From NCBI GenBank assembly GCA_019634915.1, contig JAHCAN010000019.1:1-49232 (forward strand): a stretch of 49,232 bases of DNA. Direction: 5' to 3'. The translations under genes and the position numbers were made by a program. Of this stretch, positions 46,165 through 49,232 are shown in pieces (the first letter of the stretch is position 1; each line of letters opens with the position of its first letter). The DNA comes from Steroidobacteraceae bacterium. Its GTDB lineage: Bacteria > Pseudomonadota > Gammaproteobacteria > Steroidobacterales > Steroidobacteraceae. A model generated the notes under the pieces. The model made no database searches. It saw only the letters and a list, made by a program, of their open reading frames with translations, and was not told the DNA's origin.

Positions 46165-47016
46165 TCAGAGCCGGTCGACCTGCAGATTGTCGATCAGCCG
46201 CGCCTTGCCGAGGCGCGCGGCCGTGAGCACGACGAGCTCGCGGTCATCGGCCACGGGCACGCGCAGGTCGAGCCGCCTGCGCACCGCGAAATAGTCGACC
46301 TGCAGACCGTGCGCCGCGAGCGCCGCGGCGCCGTCGCGCTCGATCGCGTCGAGGTCCGCGGATCCCGAGCCGATCGCGCGCGTCGCGGCCAGCAGCGCGT
46401 GATGGATCGCCGGCGCGATACGCCGCTCCTCGTCGCCGAGGTACTGGTTGCGCGAGCTCATCGCGAGTCCGTCGGCCTCGCGCACCGTGGGCGCGCCGAG
46501 GATCGTGATCGGGAAGCACAGATCGGCGACCATGCGGCGGATCACGACCAGCTGCTGGAAATCCTTCTCGCCGAACACCGCGACGTCCGGCTGCACGATG
46601 TTGAACAGCTTTGCGACCACGGTCGCGACGCCTTCGAAATGCCCCGGCCGGAACTGCCCGCACAGCACCGAGGAGATCTCCGGCACCTCGACCCGCGTCG
46701 GCGGCGTGGCGCCCGGTCCGTACATCTCGTGCACGTCCGGCATGAACATCAGGTCGCAGCCGGCCGCCGCGAGCATCCCGGCGTCGCGCCCGGGCGTGCG
46801 CGGATAGTGGGCGAAGTCCTCGTTCGGGCCGAACTGCATCGGATTGACGAAAATGCTCGCGACGAAGCGGTCGCCGTGGCGGCGCGCGAGCTCGATCAGG
46901 CTGATGTGGCCGGCGTGCAGGTTGCCCATCGTCGGCACGAACGCGACGCGCGCGCCTTCGCGGCGCCACTCGCGCACGCGCGCACGCAGTTCCGCGACCG
47001 TCGCCAAGGTGTCCAG
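46165..47016 (-). CDS. panC: Pantothenate synthetase PanC, apparent CTG start
   Basis: 283 aa, exactly the E. coli length. It condenses pantoate and beta-alanine with ATP. FVPTMGNLHAGHISLIELAR holds the HxGH motif; FGEKDFQQLVVIRRMV and MSSRNQYL complete the active site. A perfect AGGAGG (47023-47028) is followed after 6 nt by CTG GAC ACC. With this CTG the Pro of VPTMGNLH is residue 28, the same as in E. coli. A TTG nine bases on is 15 nt from the AGGAGG, too far. It is 11 nt downstream of panB. Confidence 0.93.
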   Translation of the reverse strand: MDTLATVAELRARVREWRREGARVAFVPTMGNLHAGHISLIELARRHGDRFVASIFVNPMQFGPNEDFAHYPRTPGRDAGMLAAAGCDLMFMPDVHEMYGPGATPPTRVEVPEISSVLCGQFRPGHFEGVATVVAKLFNIVQPDVAVFGEKDFQQLVVIRRMVADLCFPITILGAPTVREADGLAMSSRNQYLGDEERRIAPAIHHALLAATRAIGSGSADLDAIERDGAAALAAHGLQVDYFAVRRRLDLRVPVADDRELVVLTAARLGKARLIDNLQVDRL

Positions 47017-47027
47017 GATGCGCCTCC

Positions 47028-47858
47028 TCAGGCGAAGCCGTGCTCGGGCGCCGGGTAGCTCTTGTCCTTGACTGCGCGCACGTAGGCGCGCACCGCCTCG
47101 AGGTTGTTCGCCGCATCCGCCATGAAATTCCTGACGAAGCGCGGCTTGCGTCCGCTCGTGATGTCGAGGATGTCGTACAGCACCAGGATCTGGCCGTCGG
47201 GCGCCGGGCCGGCGCCGATGCCGATCACCGGCACGTCGAGCGCGGCGGTGATCTCGGCGCCGAGGTCGTTCGGGATGCACTCGAGCAGCACGATGTCGGC
47301 GCCCGCGGACTCGAGCGCCTTCGCATCGTCGACCATGCGCCGCGCGGCGTCCGCGCCGCGTCCCTGCACGCGAAAGCCGCCGGTCTTGTGCACCGACTGG
47401 GGCTTCAGGCCGAGGTGCGCGCACACCGCAATGTCGTGCCTGGCGAGAAACTCGACGATCTCGATCTGCCCGCCGGCACTCTCGAGCTTGACCATCTCCG
47501 CGCCGCCCTCCTGCATCAGGCGCACCGAGTTCTCGAGCGCACGCTCCCTGGACGGATAGCTCATGAACGGCAGATCGGCCATCAGCAGCGGGCGGTGGAT
47601 GCCGCGCGCGACGGTGCGGCTGTGATAGACGATGTCGTCCATCGTGACCGGCACCGTGGTGTCGTGCCCCTGGATCACCATGCCGAGCGAGTCGCCGACC
47701 AGCACCACGTCGACGTCGGCGATGTCGAGCAGCACGGCGAAGCTCGCGTCGTAGCAGGTAAGGGAGGCGATTTTCTCGCCGCGCGCCTTCATGTCGTGCA
47801 GCGTCGCGAGCGAGACCGGTGGGCGCGCCGAATCGCGCAGTTCGAGGTGCGTGTACAT
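47028..47858 (-). CDS. panB: 3-methyl-2-oxobutanoate hydroxymethyltransferase PanB
   Basis: 276 aa TIM-barrel enzyme making ketopantoate from 2-oxoisovalerate with methylene-tetrahydrofolate. SLTCYDASFAVLLD, VVLVGDSLGMVIQGHDTTVP, MADLPFMSY, MVKLESAGGQ, HLGLKPQSVHKTGGFRVQGR and IGIGAGPAPDGQILVLYDI are conserved in order. It precedes panC as in most proteobacteria. Confidence 0.97.
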   Translation of the reverse strand: MYTHLELRDSARPPVSLATLHDMKARGEKIASLTCYDASFAVLLDIADVDVVLVGDSLGMVIQGHDTTVPVTMDDIVYHSRTVARGIHRPLLMADLPFMSYPSRERALENSVRLMQEGGAEMVKLESAGGQIEIVEFLARHDIAVCAHLGLKPQSVHKTGGFRVQGRGADAARRMVDDAKALESAGADIVLLECIPNDLGAEITAALDVPVIGIGAGPAPDGQILVLYDILDITSGRKPRFVRNFMADAANNLEAVRAYVRAVKDKSYPAPEHGFA

Positions 47859-47872
47859 GGGAAAAGTGTGCC

Positions 47873-48529
47873 CTAAATCGCCCTGTGGCGCATCGGATTG
47901 AAGTAATGGCGGCCACGGTGGGTGCGGCCGATCGCCGCGAGCAATTCCTCGAAATCGGCCGCGTTCGACACCGGGTCGATCGCCGCGGCATTGACGATCA
48001 GCAGCGGCGCCGCCGAGTACGCATGGAAGAACTGCGCATAGGCCTCGTTCAGCCGCTCGAGATACTCCCGCCCGATCAGCTGCTCGTGGGCGATCCGCCG
48101 GCGCGCGATGCGCCCCTGCAGCACGTCGACCGGCGCCTGCAGGTAGATCACGAGATCGGGTTTCGGCGGATCGATGCCAAGGCGCTCGTACACCCGCTCG
48201 TACAGCTCGAGCTCGGCCGGCTCGAGCGTCAGGCGCGCGAACAGCCGGTCCTTCTCGAGCAGGTAGTCGGCGACGCGCACGCTCGCAAACATGTCCTGCT
48301 GGTTCATCGCGGCGAGCTGTTGCGCGCGCTGGAACAGGAAGTGCAGCTGCGCCGGAAAGGCCGCCGCGCGCGGATTGCGGTAGAAGCGCTCGAGGAACGG
48401 GTTGTCCTCGGCGCGCTCGAGCACGAGCGAGGCGTCGAGCCGCGGGGCGAGCCGGCGCGCGAGGCTGGTCTTGCCGACCCCGATCGGCCCCTCGATCGCG
48501 ATGTAGCGATGCGGCGCGGGCGCGGTCAC
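47873..48529 (-). CDS. Deoxynucleoside kinase family protein
   Basis: 218 aa P-loop kinase of the dAK/dGK type. YIAIEGPIGVGKTSLARRLA is Walker A; ERAEDNPFLERFYRNP follows. The base-binding/ERS-like segment is SVRVADYLLEKDRLFARLTL. The LID is RIARRRIAHEQLIGREYL. It would salvage deoxynucleosides. The GTG start overlaps the folK stop as GTGA. folK-dNK-panB-panC is a frequent order in non-enteric gammaproteobacteria. Confidence 0.9.
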   Translation of the reverse strand: MTAPAPHRYIAIEGPIGVGKTSLARRLAPRLDASLVLERAEDNPFLERFYRNPRAAAFPAQLHFLFQRAQQLAAMNQQDMFASVRVADYLLEKDRLFARLTLEPAELELYERVYERLGIDPPKPDLVIYLQAPVDVLQGRIARRRIAHEQLIGREYLERLNEAYAQFFHAYSAAPLLIVNAAAIDPVSNAADFEELLAAIGRTHRGRHYFNPMRHRAI

Positions 48530-49017
48530 GGCAGCGCCTCGACGCCGCCGGCCGGCAGCCGCGCGAGCAGGCTCGACACCCTGCCGACGCCGGGCACGTC
48601 GAGTGTCGGCGCGATCGCGGCGAGCGGCACGAGCACGAAGGCGCGCTCGGCGATGCCCGGATGCGGCAGCGTCAATTGCGCGTCTCTGATGCGCTCGCGC
48701 CCGAGCACCAGCAGGTCGAGGTCGATCATGCGCGGTCCCCAGCGCACCCGCGCGGGTTCGCGCCCGAGCTTGCGCTCGATCGCGCGCAGCGCCTCGAGCA
48801 GCGCGTGCGCATCGAGGCTCGTCAGGAAGCCGGCCGCGCTGTTGGTGAACTCGGCCTGCGCGACCGGGCCGAAGGGCGCCGTGCGATAGAGCGGCGCGCG
48901 CAGCAGATGGCGCGTGGTCGGCAACGCCGCGAGCCGATCGATCGCGGCACGCACCTGCGCTCCCGGATCGCCGAGATTGCTGCCCACTCCGACATACGCG
49001 GGCCGCCAATGGGTCAT
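48526..49017 (-). CDS. folK: 7,8-dihydro-6-hydroxymethylpterin pyrophosphokinase FolK
   Basis: 163 aa folate-pathway enzyme. PAYVGVGSNLGDPGAQVRAA, YRTAPFGPVAQAEFTNSAAG, RVRWGPRMIDLDLLVLG and LPHPGIAERAFVLVPLAAIA are the HPPK signatures. The ATG overlaps the pcnB stop as ATGA. Confidence 0.96.
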   Translation of the reverse strand: MTHWRPAYVGVGSNLGDPGAQVRAAIDRLAALPTTRHLLRAPLYRTAPFGPVAQAEFTNSAAGFLTSLDAHALLEALRAIERKLGREPARVRWGPRMIDLDLLVLGRERIRDAQLTLPHPGIAERAFVLVPLAAIAPTLDVPGVGRVSSLLARLPAGGVEALP

Positions 49018-49232
49018 GCGGCGGGCTTGGCTCCGCCCGGCCGGCGCCGGCGCCGCGCGCCGCGCACGGCGCCACCGGCACGGCCCCCGCCACCGGAGAG
49101 CGCATCGGCCATGCGGCCCTGCTCCTCGGGCGCGGCGGCCTGCAGTTTCGTCCACCACGCCGCCATGTCCGCCGACGCGAGCCCGAGCTCCGCGCGCAGC
49201 AGCAGCAGATCGTAGGCGGCGCGAAAGCGCGG
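49014..49232 (-). CDS. pcnB: Poly(A) polymerase PcnB, C-terminal end (cut by window edge)
   Basis: The last 72 codons are visible: PRFRAAYDLLLLRAELGLAS, then MAAWWTKLQAAAPEEQGRMA, and a Gly/Arg-rich basic tail. PRFRAAYDxLLLR and the WW segment are typical of the PcnB C-terminal domain, and pcnB-folK adjacency is standard. The enzyme adds poly(A) tails to RNA 3' ends. The catalytic part is outside the window. Confidence 0.85.
   Translation of the reverse strand, partial: PRFRAAYDLLLLRAELGLASADMAAWWTKLQAAAPEEQGRMADALSGGGGRAGGAVRGARRRRRPGGAKPAA

Overview
The window is a 49.2 kb piece of a GC-rich proteobacterial chromosome, almost fully coding and largely conserved. Gene order points to a gammaproteobacterium: rplS-trmD-rimM-rpsP-ffh, rpsF-rpsR-rplI-dnaB-alr, purA-hflC-hflK-hflX-hfq-miaA-mutL-amiC-tsaE-nnr, and pcnB-folK-dNK-panB-panC. 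MutL carries the endonuclease motif found where MutH/Dam-directed repair is absent (as in Pseudomonas or Xanthomonas). A Steroidobacter/Xanthomonad-like lineage is my guess; the sequence does not fix the genus.

Layout. 1-5720: translation and SRP genes, a CorB/CorC-type membrane protein and radA. 5721-8070: a CRP-type palindrome followed by a PP2C phosphatase, a double-FHA protein and a GNAT acetyltransferase, with no protein kinase nearby. 8047-10415: a lone APH-like kinase and an orphan PotD-like lipoprotein. 10396-16872: alr, dnaB, rplI, rpsR, rpsF, rlmB and rnr on the minus strand. 16888-17084: a tRNA-Leu(CAG) with its own promoter and a terminator downstream. 17085-20063: a decayed genomic island at that tRNA. 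It holds a broken integrase, an orphan LexA box, an AT-rich operator region and an AbiEi/AbiEii toxin-antitoxin pair coupled to a third, MazF/PemK-like gene. 20064-31094: a low-oxygen/nitrite module. It has DUF2249, a tandem universal stress protein, a hemolysin III protein, a HemN homologue that has lost its radical-SAM cysteines, an oxygen-sensing FNR with all four cluster cysteines, a SirB2-like protein, NirK fused to cytochrome c, NirV and SCO, plus two FNR-type palindromes. 31112-33957: a GT9 glycosyltransferase coupled to an SLC13/TrkA-C permease. 33973-49232: the purA-to-pcnB housekeeping block, interrupted only by queG on the plus strand.

How parts work together. FNR is translationally coupled to the HemN-like protein, and a near-consensus FNR site precedes that pair. 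A second site precedes the sirB2-nirK-nirV-SCO unit. The simplest reading is an oxygen-responsive, self-controlled circuit driving copper nitrite reduction, with the HemN-like protein as a candidate non-catalytic partner.

The most unusual signals are the HemN pseudoenzyme-FNR pair, the three-gene AbiE-plus-MazF-like locus, apparent CTG start codons at rimM, tsaE and panC, the PP2C-FHA pair under a perfect CRP-type site, and an orphan LexA box in the island. Many genes start with GTG or TTG and overlap their upstream neighbour by 4 nt. Very long open frames opposite real genes are a side effect of high GC and were not called.
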